From: UBA2336 sp965227265
GTDB lineage: Bacteria; Bacteroidota; Bacteroidia; Cytophagales; Cyclobacteriaceae
Assembly: GCA_965227265.1 (NCBI GenBank)
Contig: OZ245738.1
Coordinates: forward strand, 930,001-994,000
Direction: 5' to 3'
Length of the DNA: 64,000 nucleotides
Shown: positions 26,882-36,378 of the stretch, one piece after another
Numbering within the stretch: the stretch's first letter is position 1
Layout of the letters: each line of letters begins with the position of its first letter
The notes under the pieces: model-generated
Database searches by the model: none
What the model saw: the letters and a program-made list of their open reading frames with translations, nothing else
What the model was told of the DNA's origin: nothing
Made by a program: the position numbers and the translations under genes

Positions 26882-29547
26882 GTGATATATTAAAGCTTAG
26901 CGGACTCGAAGCCGTTAATGTTACTCCCAATTCCAATTTCGTAAACATCGGTGAGCGTACCAACGTTACCGGTTCGGCTAAATTCCTGGCCCTCATTAAA
27001 GATGATAAGTTTGATGAAGCCTTGAGTGTTGCGCTTGATCAGGTTCGCGGTGGCGCACAGGTGATTGATGTGAACATGGATGAAGGAATGCTTGATTCTC
27101 AGGCTGCCATGGTCCGGTACCTAAACCTGATGGCATCCGAGCCGGAGATTTCGGCAATACCTGTGATGGTCGATTCGTCTAAGTGGGAAGTAATTGAAGC
27201 TGGTCTTAAGTGCTTGCAAGGTAAAGGTATTGTGAACTCCATCAGCATGAAGGGTGGAGTGGAGGAATTCGTTCGCCAGGCTAAGCTTGTGAAAAGGTAT
27301 GGCGCTGCTACGGTTGTAATGGCGTTTGACGAACAAGGTCAGGCCGATACCTACCAGCGCAGAATTGATATTTGTAAAAGAGCATATGATATTCTGGTGA
27401 ACGAAGTAAAGTTTCCACCACAGGATATCATTTTTGATCCGAATATATTTCCGGTTGCTACCGGAATTGATGAGCATAGAAACTACGCCCTTGATTTTTT
27501 CAAAGCAGCTAAATGGATTCGTGAAAATCTTCCGCATGCGCATGTGAGTGGTGGTGTTAGTAATGTATCGTTCAGCTTTCGCGGAAATCAAAAGGTTCGG
27601 GAAGCAATGCATTCGGCTTTCCTGTATCACGCCATACAAAATGGGATGGATATGGGTATTGTGAACCCGACCATGCTCGAAATTTACGATGAGATCCCGA
27701 AAGATCTGCTAGAACGCGTTGAAGATGTTTTGTTAAACAGAAGAGAAGATGCTACCGAACGCCTTCTCGATTTTGCAGAAAGCGTTAAAGGTTCAGCTAA
27801 GAAAAAGGAATTAGATGATGAGTGGCGCCAGGGAACACTCGAAGAACGCATCACACACTCCTTGGTAAAAGGTATTATTGAATTTATTGATATTGATACA
27901 GAAGAAGCTCGTCAGAAATATGATAAGCCACTACACGTTATCGAAGGTCCGTTGATGTCGGGGATGAATGTAGTAGGGGATCTGTTTGGCGCGGGTAAAA
28001 TGTTTCTTCCACAAGTAGTGAAAAGCGCACGTGTAATGAAAAAATCCGTTGCATACCTCACTCCATACCTGGAAGAAGAGAAGAGAAAGAGTGGAAATGT
28101 CGGTCAGCCTGCTGCAAAAATATTATTAGCAACGGTTAAAGGTGATGTTCATGACATCGGTAAGAACATCGTTGGTGTTGTGCTTGCGTGTAACAACTAT
28201 GATGTAGTTGATCTTGGTGTGATGGTTCCAACCGAAAAAATCATCGAAGCAGCCAAGCGCGAAAAAGTTGATGTGGTTGGATTAAGTGGCTTGATAACTC
28301 CTTCGTTGGATGAAATGGTGACGGTCGCCAAAGAAATGCAGCGTGAAAAAATGACGCTGCCTTTATTGATTGGAGGGGCAACAACATCCCGCATTCATAC
28401 GGCTGTTAAAATAGATCCAGTATACGATGGTCCGGTAGTATATGTATTGGATGCATCACGCTCTGTTCCGGTAGCCAGTGAGCTGATCAGTAAACAAACC
28501 AATGAAAATTTTAAGATCAGAGTTAAAGAGGAGTATAAGCTTCTTCGAGCGGATCACGAAAATAGAAAGCAGAACAAAAATTATATTTCGTTAGCTGAAG
28601 CAAGAGCAAACAGAACAAAAATTGATTGGTCAACGACTCAGTATACGAAACCTCAGTTTCTGGGTAGAAAAGAATTTGTAAAATATCCATTAGAAGAGAT
28701 TCGCAAGTACATCGATTGGACACCTTTCTTTCAAACCTGGATGTTGGCGGGTCGCTACCCTGGAATTTTAAAGGATGAAGTAGTAGGAGTAGAGGCAACA
28801 AAATTATTCAATGACGCGAACAAAATGCTTGATGAGATTGTGAAGAGTAAATCCCTCCAAGCGAATGGAGTAATTGCGTTTTACAATGCGGTGAATGATG
28901 GTGATGATGTAAAGCTTTTTCGTAAAGATCAGGACGAATCGTTTGCAACGTTCCACTTCCTGCGTCAGCAAAATAAGAAGGCACAAAATCTTCCGAATTT
29001 TTGTCTTGCTGATTTTGTATCTCCTGAAAAAGGAAACGATCACTTTGGAATGTTTGCTGTAACCGCAGGGATTGGATTGGAAAAAATTGTTGAAAAGCAC
29101 AAAGCAAACCAGGATGATTATTCTGAGATCATGGCCAAAGCGCTGGCTGATCGTTTGGCAGAAGCTTTCGCTGAATGCTTGCACGAACGCGTACGTAAAG
29201 AATTGTGGGGTTACGCGAAAGACGAGAACCTTACAACAGAACAATTAATCACGGAAGATTACAATGGCATTCGCCCGGCACCGGGTTATCCTGCGTGTCC
29301 GGATCATACTGAGAAGAAATTGCTATTTGAATTACTGGATGCTAATAAGGTTGGTATAACATTGACTGAATCTTACGCGATGTATCCTGGAGCTGCGGTA
29401 AGTGGATTTTACTTCTCACATCCTAATTCAAAATACTTCGGACTTGGAAAGATTGAAAAAGATCAGGTGAATGATTACGCTAAACGGAAGAAAATGAGTG
29501 TGGAAGAGATTGAGAAATGGTTATCACCGAACTTGGCATACAATTAG
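26878..29547 (+). CDS. metH: Methionine synthase, folate, cobalamin and reactivation modules (split MetH, C-terminal part)
   Basis: This 889-residue protein carries the other three modules of MetH. The pterin-binding domain begins with FVNIGERTNVTGSAKF and contains IPVMVDSSKWEVIEAG. The cobalamin domain has the cap and the signature GDVHDIG with the cobalt-ligand His425. The C-terminal reactivation domain contains the SAM-binding segment RPAPGYPACPDH from Arg799. It takes methyl groups from methyl-tetrahydrofolate and passes them to homocysteine held by the upstream protein. Translation is coupled by an ATGA overlap, suggesting equal amounts of the two halves. metF follows after 104 bases. 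Confidence 0.96.
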   Translation: MSDILKLSGLEAVNVTPNSNFVNIGERTNVTGSAKFLALIKDDKFDEALSVALDQVRGGAQVIDVNMDEGMLDSQAAMVRYLNLMASEPEISAIPVMVDSSKWEVIEAGLKCLQGKGIVNSISMKGGVEEFVRQAKLVKRYGAATVVMAFDEQGQADTYQRRIDICKRAYDILVNEVKFPPQDIIFDPNIFPVATGIDEHRNYALDFFKAAKWIRENLPHAHVSGGVSNVSFSFRGNQKVREAMHSAFLYHAIQNGMDMGIVNPTMLEIYDEIPKDLLERVEDVLLNRREDATERLLDFAESVKGSAKKKELDDEWRQGTLEERITHSLVKGIIEFIDIDTEEARQKYDKPLHVIEGPLMSGMNVVGDLFGAGKMFLPQVVKSARVMKKSVAYLTPYLEEEKRKSGNVGQPAAKILLATVKGDVHDIGKNIVGVVLACNNYDVVDLGVMVPTEKIIEAAKREKVDVVGLSGLITPSLDEMVTVAKEMQREKMTLPLLIGGATTSRIHTAVKIDPVYDGPVVYVLDASRSVPVASELISKQTNENFKIRVKEEYKLLRADHENRKQNKNYISLAEARANRTKIDWSTTQYTKPQFLGRKEFVKYPLEEIRKYIDWTPFFQTWMLAGRYPGILKDEVVGVEATKLFNDANKMLDEIVKSKSLQANGVIAFYNAVNDGDDVKLFRKDQDESFATFHFLRQQNKKAQNLPNFCLADFVSPEKGNDHFGMFAVTAGIGLEKIVEKHKANQDDYSEIMAKALADRLAEAFAECLHERVRKELWGYAKDENLTTEQLITEDYNGIRPAPGYPACPDHTEKKLLFELLDANKVGITLTESYAMYPGAAVSGFYFSHPNSKYFGLGKIEKDQVNDYAKRKKMSVEEIEKWLSPNLAYN

Positions 29548-29557
29548 TCAATTAGCT

Positions 29558-29648
29558 AATTTGAAAATTTGAAAATGCTGTTTCTGCGATACAAATTTTC
29601 AAATCTTCAAATTGTCACATTTTCAAATTAAAGTATTTTCAAATTGAT
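29558..29648. repeat. A+T-rich inverted-repeat cluster of TTTGAAAA / TTTTCAAA motifs
   Basis: Between metH and metF, AATTTGAAAATTTGAAAATG (29558-29577) is followed by inverted copies around 29591-29612, 29619-29628 and 29635-29645, all built from TTTTCAAA. The block can fold into alternative hairpins. I have the impression that intergenic blocks of this kind recur in Bacteroidota genomes, but I could not search. A role in transcript stability between metH and metF is possible. Confidence 0.65.
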
Positions 29649-29651
29649 TTC

Positions 29652-30608
29652 ATGAAAGTAACGGATCATTTAAAGAACGCTAACGGTAAAACGTTATTCA
29701 CCATGGAGATTCTTCCTCCTTTAAAAGGTGAGAATATAAAAACACTTTTTAGCAACATCGATCCATTGATGGAGTTCAAACCTCCTTTTATTGATGTTAC
29801 CTATCACCGCGAGGAATATGTCTTTAAAAAGAAGGAAGGCGGACTACTCGAGAAAATTACAACCCGTAAACGTCCCGGAACTGTGGGCATTTGTGCGGCT
29901 ATTCAAAATCATTACAAAGTTGATACTGTTCCGCATATTATCTGTGGAGGTTTTAGTCGTGAAGAGACTGAGAATGCGTTGATTGATCTTAATTTTTTAG
30001 GAGTTGATAACGTACTGGTTCTGCAAGGCGATGCTATTAAAACGGAAGCTAAGTTTCTTCCGGAATCGGATGGATTTTGTTATGCTTCTGAGTTGCTGGA
30101 ACATGTGGTAAATATGAATAAAGGATTTTACCTCGATGAAGAACTGCATGAGCCATCACCGACCAACTTTTGTATTGGCGTAGCAGGCTATCCTGAAAAA
30201 CATTTCAACGCGCCTAACTTAAAAACTGATCTGAAGTTTTTAAAGAGCAAAGTAGAAAAGGGCGCAGACTATATTGTTACTCAAATGTTCTTTGATAATA
30301 AAAAGTATTTTGAGTTTGTGGATAAATGTCGTGAAGCTGGAATTAATGTTCCGATTATCCCGGGCATAAAGCCGTTAACCACAAAATCACAGCTCACCAT
30401 TCTTCCGCAAATTTTCCATATCGATCTGCCGGAAGAACTCTCCGAAGAAGCAGAAAAATGTAAGGACAATGCTGCGGTTAAACAGGTTGGGATTGAGTGG
30501 GCAATTAAACAATCGAAAGAGCTTATTAAATACGGAGCGCCAACGATCCATTTTTATTCCATGGGTAAATCTGATCCTATCTATAAGATCGCGAAAGAGC
30601 TTTTTTAA
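29652..30608 (+). CDS. metF: 5,10-methylenetetrahydrofolate reductase
   Basis: This FAD enzyme makes 5-methyltetrahydrofolate, the methyl donor for the MetH pair upstream. The 318-residue protein starts with FTMEILPPLKGENI, containing the catalytic glutamate in the family 'FEIxPP' position. It continues with FIDVTYHREEYVFKKKEGG, VDNVLVLQGDA and the segment KGADYIVTQMFFDNKKYFEF, all characteristic. It ends with FYSMGKSDPIYKIAKELF. Position after split metH and behind the SAM riboswitch indicates one methionine operon. Confidence 0.96.
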   Translation: MKVTDHLKNANGKTLFTMEILPPLKGENIKTLFSNIDPLMEFKPPFIDVTYHREEYVFKKKEGGLLEKITTRKRPGTVGICAAIQNHYKVDTVPHIICGGFSREETENALIDLNFLGVDNVLVLQGDAIKTEAKFLPESDGFCYASELLEHVVNMNKGFYLDEELHEPSPTNFCIGVAGYPEKHFNAPNLKTDLKFLKSKVEKGADYIVTQMFFDNKKYFEFVDKCREAGINVPIIPGIKPLTTKSQLTILPQIFHIDLPEELSEEAEKCKDNAAVKQVGIEWAIKQSKELIKYGAPTIHFYSMGKSDPIYKIAKELF

Positions 30609-30609
30609 G

Positions 30610-30630
30610 CGTCCGGTCACGGACGGTTTT
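30610..30630 (+). terminator. Probable terminator of the methionine operon
   Basis: CGTCCG (30610-30615) pairs with CGGACG (30620-30625) around the four-base loop GTCA, followed by GTTTTGTT. The stem is short and the T-run interrupted, so termination may be moderate. It begins two bases after the metF stop. Confidence 0.5.
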
Positions 30631-30719
30631 GTTCATCCAGGAACATAACAGTTCTCGTTTTGCTTTGTTTCAGGCTGAATTAAGACATCTGCTTAATGGC
30701 ACGGTCTTGTACTTATTGG

Positions 30720-30736
30720 GGTATAAATCCTATACC
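30720..30736 (+). promoter_or_regulatory. Inverted repeat directly before the first tandem permease
   Basis: GGTATA (30720-30725) and TATACC (30731-30736) form a perfect six-base inverted repeat with a five-base spacer that ends two bases before the ATG at 30739. It could be an operator or a small hairpin over the ribosome-binding region. The functional claim is weak. Confidence 0.3.
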
Positions 30737-30738
30737 TC

Positions 30739-33156
30739 ATGTTCCTTAACTATTTCAAAATAGCAATCCGAACACTCTTAAAATTTAAAGGCTATGCCTT
30801 TATAAACTTGTTTGGCCTGGCCTTGGGACTAACGGCCGGAATCTTAATTATGATCTATGTTCTGGATGAGACTTCATACGATAAGTTTCATGCAAAACGC
30901 GACCGGCTTTACCGGGTTACAACGGCATTCAATGCAACCGGAGATGCGATCAAAGGTGGAATGGATACAAACGGCTGGCCCATTGGCCGTGTTCTTGCCA
31001 AAGATTTTCCGGAAGTTGAGTCGGTTGTCTATATCCGCAATGGTTTCGATTTGGTGATTACGCATGACGATAAGAAAATGCGTCAGAGTATTCATTACGC
31101 AACTCCAGAGTTCTTTACGATGTTCTCTTTTCCATTGGTGAAAGGAAATCCCGATAAGGCCTTAAACGAACCTTACACGATTATTATCACCGAAGATATG
31201 GAGCAAAAATATTTTAACGGTGATGCACTGAATAAAACGTTGATTGTTCGGGATACTGTTAATTTGGTTGTAACGGGTGTTCTTAAAAACATACCTTCAA
31301 CCTCACACATGCAGTTCGACATGCTCGCCTCTTTTGAGACATACAAAGTGCTTACCCCATACTATTCAGCGGATGATGAACGTGGGTGGGGTAATATAAA
31401 CATGCGAAATTACATCTTGCTCAAAGAAGGTACCAATGCTAAAGCTTTCGCTGAAAAAGCCGGTAACTTATATATGGAGCGTGCGGGCGAGATGATGAAG
31501 AATTGGGGCAGCACAGCCAAGGTGGGTTTTGAGTCGATGAACGATATCTATCTGAAATCCAAAAGCGGTAATGGAATGGGCCCGATCGGAAGCATCGACA
31601 GACTCTATTTGCTTTCTGGTATTGCTGCATTTGTAATTATCCTGGCCTGTATCAACTTTGTTAACCTCGCTACTGCGCGATCTGTTTATCGGGCAAAGGA
31701 AGTTGGCTTGAGAAAAGTTGCCGGCTCAACACGTCAGGGTTTGATTCAACAATTCCTGAGTGAATCCTTTGTGTTAACAATAGCTTCTCTTTTTATCTCC
31801 ATTGCCTTAACTGGATTATTCCTGCCGTTATTCAATCAACTGCTGGGTAAAAATTATCAACTACTTACACTTACAAATTTCTCTATTGTTACAGGAATTA
31901 TAATTCTTGTTCTGATCGTTTCGTTGCTGGCCGGATATTATCCCGCGCTAGTATTGTCTGGACTAAAACCCGTTGAAACGTTAAAAGGAAAAATGCAGAG
32001 CAGCGCACGTGGCATTCAGCTTCGAAGAACACTTGTTGTGTTTCAATTTGTTATTTCGGCCATTTTAGTAGTAGGAACACTAATCGTTCTGGATCAACTC
32101 GATTACATGCAACGTCAGGAGTTGGGATTTGAGAAAGATGAAATCATGGTTGTCAGCTCAGCAAGGGTAAGATCATCAAATCCCGATGCCTTTGAAACTA
32201 TGAAACAGGAATTAAAAGCTTTATCAGTAGTTGGAAATGTGAGCATGACAAATTCAATGCCCGGTAACCCTGGCTGGCAAGGTCAGGTTTCATATCCCGA
32301 AGGGAAAACCGGAGAGTCGTCTGTGAGTGTTGAATATATGGCTGTCGATGAGGATTTTATTAACACGCTGGGATTGAATCTGATGGTGGGCAACAACTTT
32401 GATAAGTTGCATCCAATTGATCTGGAGCAGGGATTGATCCTGAATGAATCAGCCGTAGCCGCATACGGTTGGTTAACTCCGCAAGAAGCCATTGGTAAGA
32501 AAATAGTATCACCTTCCAACTCTCCAGCAGGAATCGTGATCGGTGTAGTAAAAGATTATCATCAATTGGGTCTGCAACAAGGCATAAGGCCAATGGTTAT
32601 GGATTATTTCCCAAAACAAGGAAATATGTATGCAATCCGATATAAAGCGGCCGATACGCAATACCTGATTTCTTCTGTACAAGGTATTTGGAAAAAGACA
32701 TTTCCAGGTTACGACTTCAACTACTTCTTCCTGGATCAGGATTTTGAAAAACAATATCAGTCAGAACAGCGACTTGCTAATGTGTTTACACTGTTTGCCG
32801 GAATAACTATTGTAATTGCGGTTATCGGACTTATCGGCCTGGTTTCATTTATGGTTGTTGCTAAAACGAAGGAGATCGGAATCCGAAAAGTTTTAGGTGC
32901 GGGTGTGTTAAGCATTACAAGATTGTTATCAAAGGAATTTATTGTGCTCGTTGTTGTAGCAAATATTCTTTCGATTCCAATCGCCTGGTACTTTGCGAAT
33001 GACTGGCTTGAGAAGTTTGCCTACCGAACAACGTTGAATCCCATGTTGTTTGTATGGACTGCGCTTATCGCAATCTCTATCACGTTGTTAGCGGTTGGTT
33101 ATCAAACAATTCGGGCGGCATCGGCTGACCCTGTTAAATCACTTCGCTACGAATAA
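30739..33156 (+). CDS. FtsX/MacB-like ABC permease, 805 aa
   Basis: This integral inner-membrane protein has the double-FtsX layout. TM1 lies near residues 22-43 (INLFGLALGLTAGILIMIYV), followed by a MacB-type periplasmic domain and three helices with EVGLRKVAGSTRQGL. A second periplasmic domain and final helices with EIGIRKVLGAGVLSI complete it. The N-terminus (MFLNYFKIAIRTLLKFKGYA) lacks the prefix domain seen in the two PadR-linked permeases. No ATPase, membrane-fusion or regulator gene is adjacent. It is followed after 11 bases by a second permease, so the pair may form a heterodimer. Substrate unknown. Confidence 0.9.
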   Translation: MFLNYFKIAIRTLLKFKGYAFINLFGLALGLTAGILIMIYVLDETSYDKFHAKRDRLYRVTTAFNATGDAIKGGMDTNGWPIGRVLAKDFPEVESVVYIRNGFDLVITHDDKKMRQSIHYATPEFFTMFSFPLVKGNPDKALNEPYTIIITEDMEQKYFNGDALNKTLIVRDTVNLVVTGVLKNIPSTSHMQFDMLASFETYKVLTPYYSADDERGWGNINMRNYILLKEGTNAKAFAEKAGNLYMERAGEMMKNWGSTAKVGFESMNDIYLKSKSGNGMGPIGSIDRLYLLSGIAAFVIILACINFVNLATARSVYRAKEVGLRKVAGSTRQGLIQQFLSESFVLTIASLFISIALTGLFLPLFNQLLGKNYQLLTLTNFSIVTGIIILVLIVSLLAGYYPALVLSGLKPVETLKGKMQSSARGIQLRRTLVVFQFVISAILVVGTLIVLDQLDYMQRQELGFEKDEIMVVSSARVRSSNPDAFETMKQELKALSVVGNVSMTNSMPGNPGWQGQVSYPEGKTGESSVSVEYMAVDEDFINTLGLNLMVGNNFDKLHPIDLEQGLILNESAVAAYGWLTPQEAIGKKIVSPSNSPAGIVIGVVKDYHQLGLQQGIRPMVMDYFPKQGNMYAIRYKAADTQYLISSVQGIWKKTFPGYDFNYFFLDQDFEKQYQSEQRLANVFTLFAGITIVIAVIGLIGLVSFMVVAKTKEIGIRKVLGAGVLSITRLLSKEFIVLVVVANILSIPIAWYFANDWLEKFAYRTTLNPMLFVWTALIAISITLLAVGYQTIRAASADPVKSLRYE

Positions 33157-33167
33157 ACCTCAACCCT

Positions 33168-35579
33168 ATGTTCAAAAGTATTATTACAACAGCTATTCGC
33201 AATATTTTGCGTAACAAGGCTTTCTCAATTATTAACCTGATCGGATTATCGGTGAGCATGTCGCTTGCTATGCTGATCATCCTGATTGTTAAGGAGCAGA
33301 TGACCTTTGATAATTTTCATAATGATGGTAATCGCATCTACCGCGTCAACACAATGGCCCTTCGGGTTGATGGTGATACTGAGCCTTATGCATCAACACC
33401 CTTTCCGCTGGGGCAGGCATTGAAAGATGAATATACGTTCGCTGAAAATGTTGTGACATTAAATAGAAGACTAAATGGAGATGCCACGTATGGCAATGTA
33501 AATGTTCCGTTAAGCGGCTTGATCGCAGACCCTTCTTTTTTACAGGTCTTTAATTTCGAACTTCAAAAGGGTAACGCGTCAACCGCATTATCACAGCCAA
33601 GTAACCTAATCCTTACCCAACAAGCTGCAGAACGGATTTTTGGTACGCAGGAAGCACTTGGTCAAACACTCTCGATCAGCGGTTATGGCGAGTTTACGAT
33701 TACTGGAGTGCTGAAGAAATTCCCAGGTAAAACACATTTTGAGTTTGAAGCGCTAGCTTCCACTACTGCATTACCGGTTTGGGAAAAGGATGGTGTTGTG
33801 GGGCAATCGCTTGATAACTGGACTAACTATTACGGCAGTTATGTTTATTTTAAGCTGAAGGAAGGTCATTCACTGGATGAAGTAAATGAAGCGCTTGCTG
33901 CGATTTCTAAAAAATATTACGCAAACCTGAAGCTTGAAACACGTGATCGCGGATATGAATTTTATTTACATCCGCTAACCGAAATTACGCCTGGACCTAT
34001 GCTGTCTAATCAGATGGGAAGTGGTATGCCAACCTTGTTGCTGATCTTCCTGGGAGTGCTGGCAGGTATTGTATTGATCATGTCGGTGTTCAATTTTACA
34101 AATTTAATGATTGCAAAATCGCTTACGCGTGCGCGCGAGATTGGTGTGCGTAAAGTGATTGGCGCAAAACGATTACAAGTATTCTTTCAGTTTGTAGGAG
34201 AGACGGTAATCTTCGCCCTGATTGCACTCGTTATCTCATACGTATTGCTTCAGTTTTTGAAAGCCGGCTATCTTCAATTACCCCTGAATGAAGAATTTGA
34301 CATGAGTTTGAAAGAGGATGTGTCACTTTACTTTATGTTCCTCGTATTCGCGATTGTGGTAGGGCTTATTGCCGGACTTTTACCTGCGGGCTATCTATCA
34401 GCCTTCAAACCATTAAACGTATTGAAAGACTCTGGCAATATAAAAGTGTATGCACGGATGAATTTCAGGAAGATTCTGATGGTAGCACAATTTACATTAT
34501 CAGTAATTTTTGTAATTGTTGTGCTGGTAATTTATAACCAGATCGATTTCATGCTCACAGCTGACTATGGAGTTAATCAGGAAAATATTCTGAATGTACG
34601 CCTTCAGGGAACGGCCTTTGAAAAGGTTGCTGGTGAAATGAAAAACGTGCCAGGAGTTTTAGCGGTAGGCGGTGTATCACATGCATTAGGCACTTCAAGC
34701 GACCGCGCAAGTGATTATAAGAAAACCCGTGAATCTGAACCTTTCGTGATGCGCGATTTTGCCTTAGACGATAATTATATTAATAACCTTGACCTGAAAT
34801 TTTTAGCAGGAAAGAATTTTAATCCCGTAACTGAAGGCAAACAAGAGAGCCATGTTATACTCAATGAATCAGCACTGGAAGAATTTGGATTGGCAGATCC
34901 TGTATCAGCTATCGGTCACACTATTTATGTGGACGACTCTGTTATGCTTGAGGTGACCGGAGTAGTAAAGGATTTTCATTTCCGTCCGTTATCAAGTAGA
35001 ATTGGCCCCTTGGCATTGCGCTATAACTTGAATGAACTTACATATTTGAGTGTAAAAATTGTTCCGGAACAAAAGAGCACAGTGATTGCATCGGTTGAAA
35101 CCGTTTGGAAAAAGATTGACCCGATTCATAAAGTTGAATACGCGATGATGGAAGACCAGATCGATAACGCTTACCGCGAATCCGGGTTTGAAGATATCCT
35201 GATGATCGTAGGGTACATTGCATTTCTGGCCGTAACGCTTGCCTGTCTCGGAATGCTGGGAATGGCCATGTATGCAACCCAAACCCGTGTGAAAGAAGTT
35301 GGCGTGCGTAAAGTAATGGGCGCTTCTGTAGCGAATGTAGTCATGTTGCTAAGCCGTTCCTTCATGATCCTGATTCTGATTGCGGTAATAATTGGTGTTC
35401 CGGTAAGTATTTTAGTTGGCAGCCTGTTCCTTGAACTGTTTGCCTATCGCATTGAGATTTCACCTTTACTGGTTATGGGAGGTATAGTCATTATTGCGGG
35501 GTTGGGACTACTCATCGTCTGCTCACAAACTATTCGTGCGGCACGTTCCAATCCGGTACAGTCGCTTCGCTACGAATAG
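33168..35579 (+). CDS. FtsX/MacB-like ABC permease, 803 aa
   Basis: A second permease of the same architecture as its neighbour: TM1 near residues 18-41 (SIINLIGLSVSMSLAMLIIL), a MacB-type periplasmic domain, a middle TM bundle with EIGVRKVIGAKRLQV, a second periplasmic domain and a C-terminal bundle with EVGVRKVMGASVANV. Both permeases end with a similar tail (PVxSLRYE), and both cytoplasmic coupling loops are intact. The pair differs enough in the periplasmic regions to suggest distinct partners or a heterodimer. The operon ends in a repeat-derived terminator. Confidence 0.9.
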   Translation: MFKSIITTAIRNILRNKAFSIINLIGLSVSMSLAMLIILIVKEQMTFDNFHNDGNRIYRVNTMALRVDGDTEPYASTPFPLGQALKDEYTFAENVVTLNRRLNGDATYGNVNVPLSGLIADPSFLQVFNFELQKGNASTALSQPSNLILTQQAAERIFGTQEALGQTLSISGYGEFTITGVLKKFPGKTHFEFEALASTTALPVWEKDGVVGQSLDNWTNYYGSYVYFKLKEGHSLDEVNEALAAISKKYYANLKLETRDRGYEFYLHPLTEITPGPMLSNQMGSGMPTLLLIFLGVLAGIVLIMSVFNFTNLMIAKSLTRAREIGVRKVIGAKRLQVFFQFVGETVIFALIALVISYVLLQFLKAGYLQLPLNEEFDMSLKEDVSLYFMFLVFAIVVGLIAGLLPAGYLSAFKPLNVLKDSGNIKVYARMNFRKILMVAQFTLSVIFVIVVLVIYNQIDFMLTADYGVNQENILNVRLQGTAFEKVAGEMKNVPGVLAVGGVSHALGTSSDRASDYKKTRESEPFVMRDFALDDNYINNLDLKFLAGKNFNPVTEGKQESHVILNESALEEFGLADPVSAIGHTIYVDDSVMLEVTGVVKDFHFRPLSSRIGPLALRYNLNELTYLSVKIVPEQKSTVIASVETVWKKIDPIHKVEYAMMEDQIDNAYRESGFEDILMIVGYIAFLAVTLACLGMLGMAMYATQTRVKEVGVRKVMGASVANVVMLLSRSFMILILIAVIIGVPVSILVGSLFLELFAYRIEISPLLVMGGIVIIAGLGLLIVCSQTIRAARSNPVQSLRYE

Positions 35580-35605
35580 AATATTTTCTGATTTTCAGGT
35601 TCAAG

Positions 35606-35645
35606 AGCCTGTCCTGAGCGAAGGCGAAGGACAGGCTTTTTTATT
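35606..35645 (+). terminator. Intrinsic terminator built from a CCTGAGCGAAGGCGAAGG-type palindrome
   Basis: AGCCTGTCC (35606-35614) pairs with GGACAGGCT (35629-35637), then a T-rich tract follows. The loop TGAGCGAAGGCGAA resembles the CCTGAGCGAAG-type palindromes that I recall as dispersed sequences in many bacterial genomes. It ends the tandem-permease transcript before the SGNH hydrolase gene. Confidence 0.8.
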
Positions 35646-35672
35646 TTCCTATATTCCTGAAAAAAATGCGCT

Positions 35673-36335
35673 ATGAAATTGATCTCTTTCGTATGGATAT
35701 TGGCTGCTTTGGTTATTAGTCAGGATGTGAAGAAGAAAGTTATTTTCTTTGGCGATTCAATCACGGAAGCAGGCGTGAAGCCCGGAGGCTACATTACAAA
35801 AGTTACGGACCTCGCTGCAAAGGAAAATAAATCCGGACAGTATGATTTCGTAGGCTCAGGTATTGGCGGGAATAAAGTGTATGATCTGTATTTACGCATT
35901 GAGGATGATGTGCTCAGTAAAAATCCGGATATCGTTGTAATCTATATTGGCGTTAATGATGTGTGGCACAAACAGTCACACGGAACCGGAACTGACTACG
36001 ATAAGTTTGAAAAGTTCTATACCGCACTGATTAAAAAGCTTCAGGCGAAAAACTGTAAAGTTATTCTGGCAACACCAGCCGTGGTAGGTGAGCGGACTGA
36101 TTTTAGTAATGAATTAGATGGTGACTTAAATCGCTACAGCTCATTGATTCGTACACTCGCGGAAAAGAATAAACTACCCTTAGTGGATCTGCGAAAAGCA
36201 TTTCTGGATTACAACAAAATAAATAATCCGGATAATAAAGAATCGGGCATTCTAACAAATGACAGAGTTCACCTGAATGATAAAGGGAATGAGCTTGTTG
36301 CTGATGAAATGTGGAAGGTGATTAGAATGTTATAA
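35673..36335 (+). CDS. SGNH/GDSL-family hydrolase
   Basis: A 220-residue hydrolase of the SGNH fold. Block I is IFFGDSITEAG with the nucleophile Ser29. Block III is the GVND segment (IYIGVNDVW), and block V gives Asp197 and His200 in NDRVHLND, completing the triad. Substrates in the family are esters or acetylated sugars, and cannot be predicted here. A short hydrophobic N-terminus (MKLISFVWILAALVIS) suggests export. It stands alone after the terminator. Confidence 0.9.
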   Translation: MKLISFVWILAALVISQDVKKKVIFFGDSITEAGVKPGGYITKVTDLAAKENKSGQYDFVGSGIGGNKVYDLYLRIEDDVLSKNPDIVVIYIGVNDVWHKQSHGTGTDYDKFEKFYTALIKKLQAKNCKVILATPAVVGERTDFSNELDGDLNRYSSLIRTLAEKNKLPLVDLRKAFLDYNKINNPDNKESGILTNDRVHLNDKGNELVADEMWKVIRML

Positions 36336-36378
36336 ATTCTGAAGATAAAAACATTCATAACAACAACGAACTTAAATC

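Noticed and set aside
28804..29244. 146-residue minus-strand frame inside metH
   Set aside because: Shadow of the metH reactivation and cap region; no start context and no recognisable protein features.
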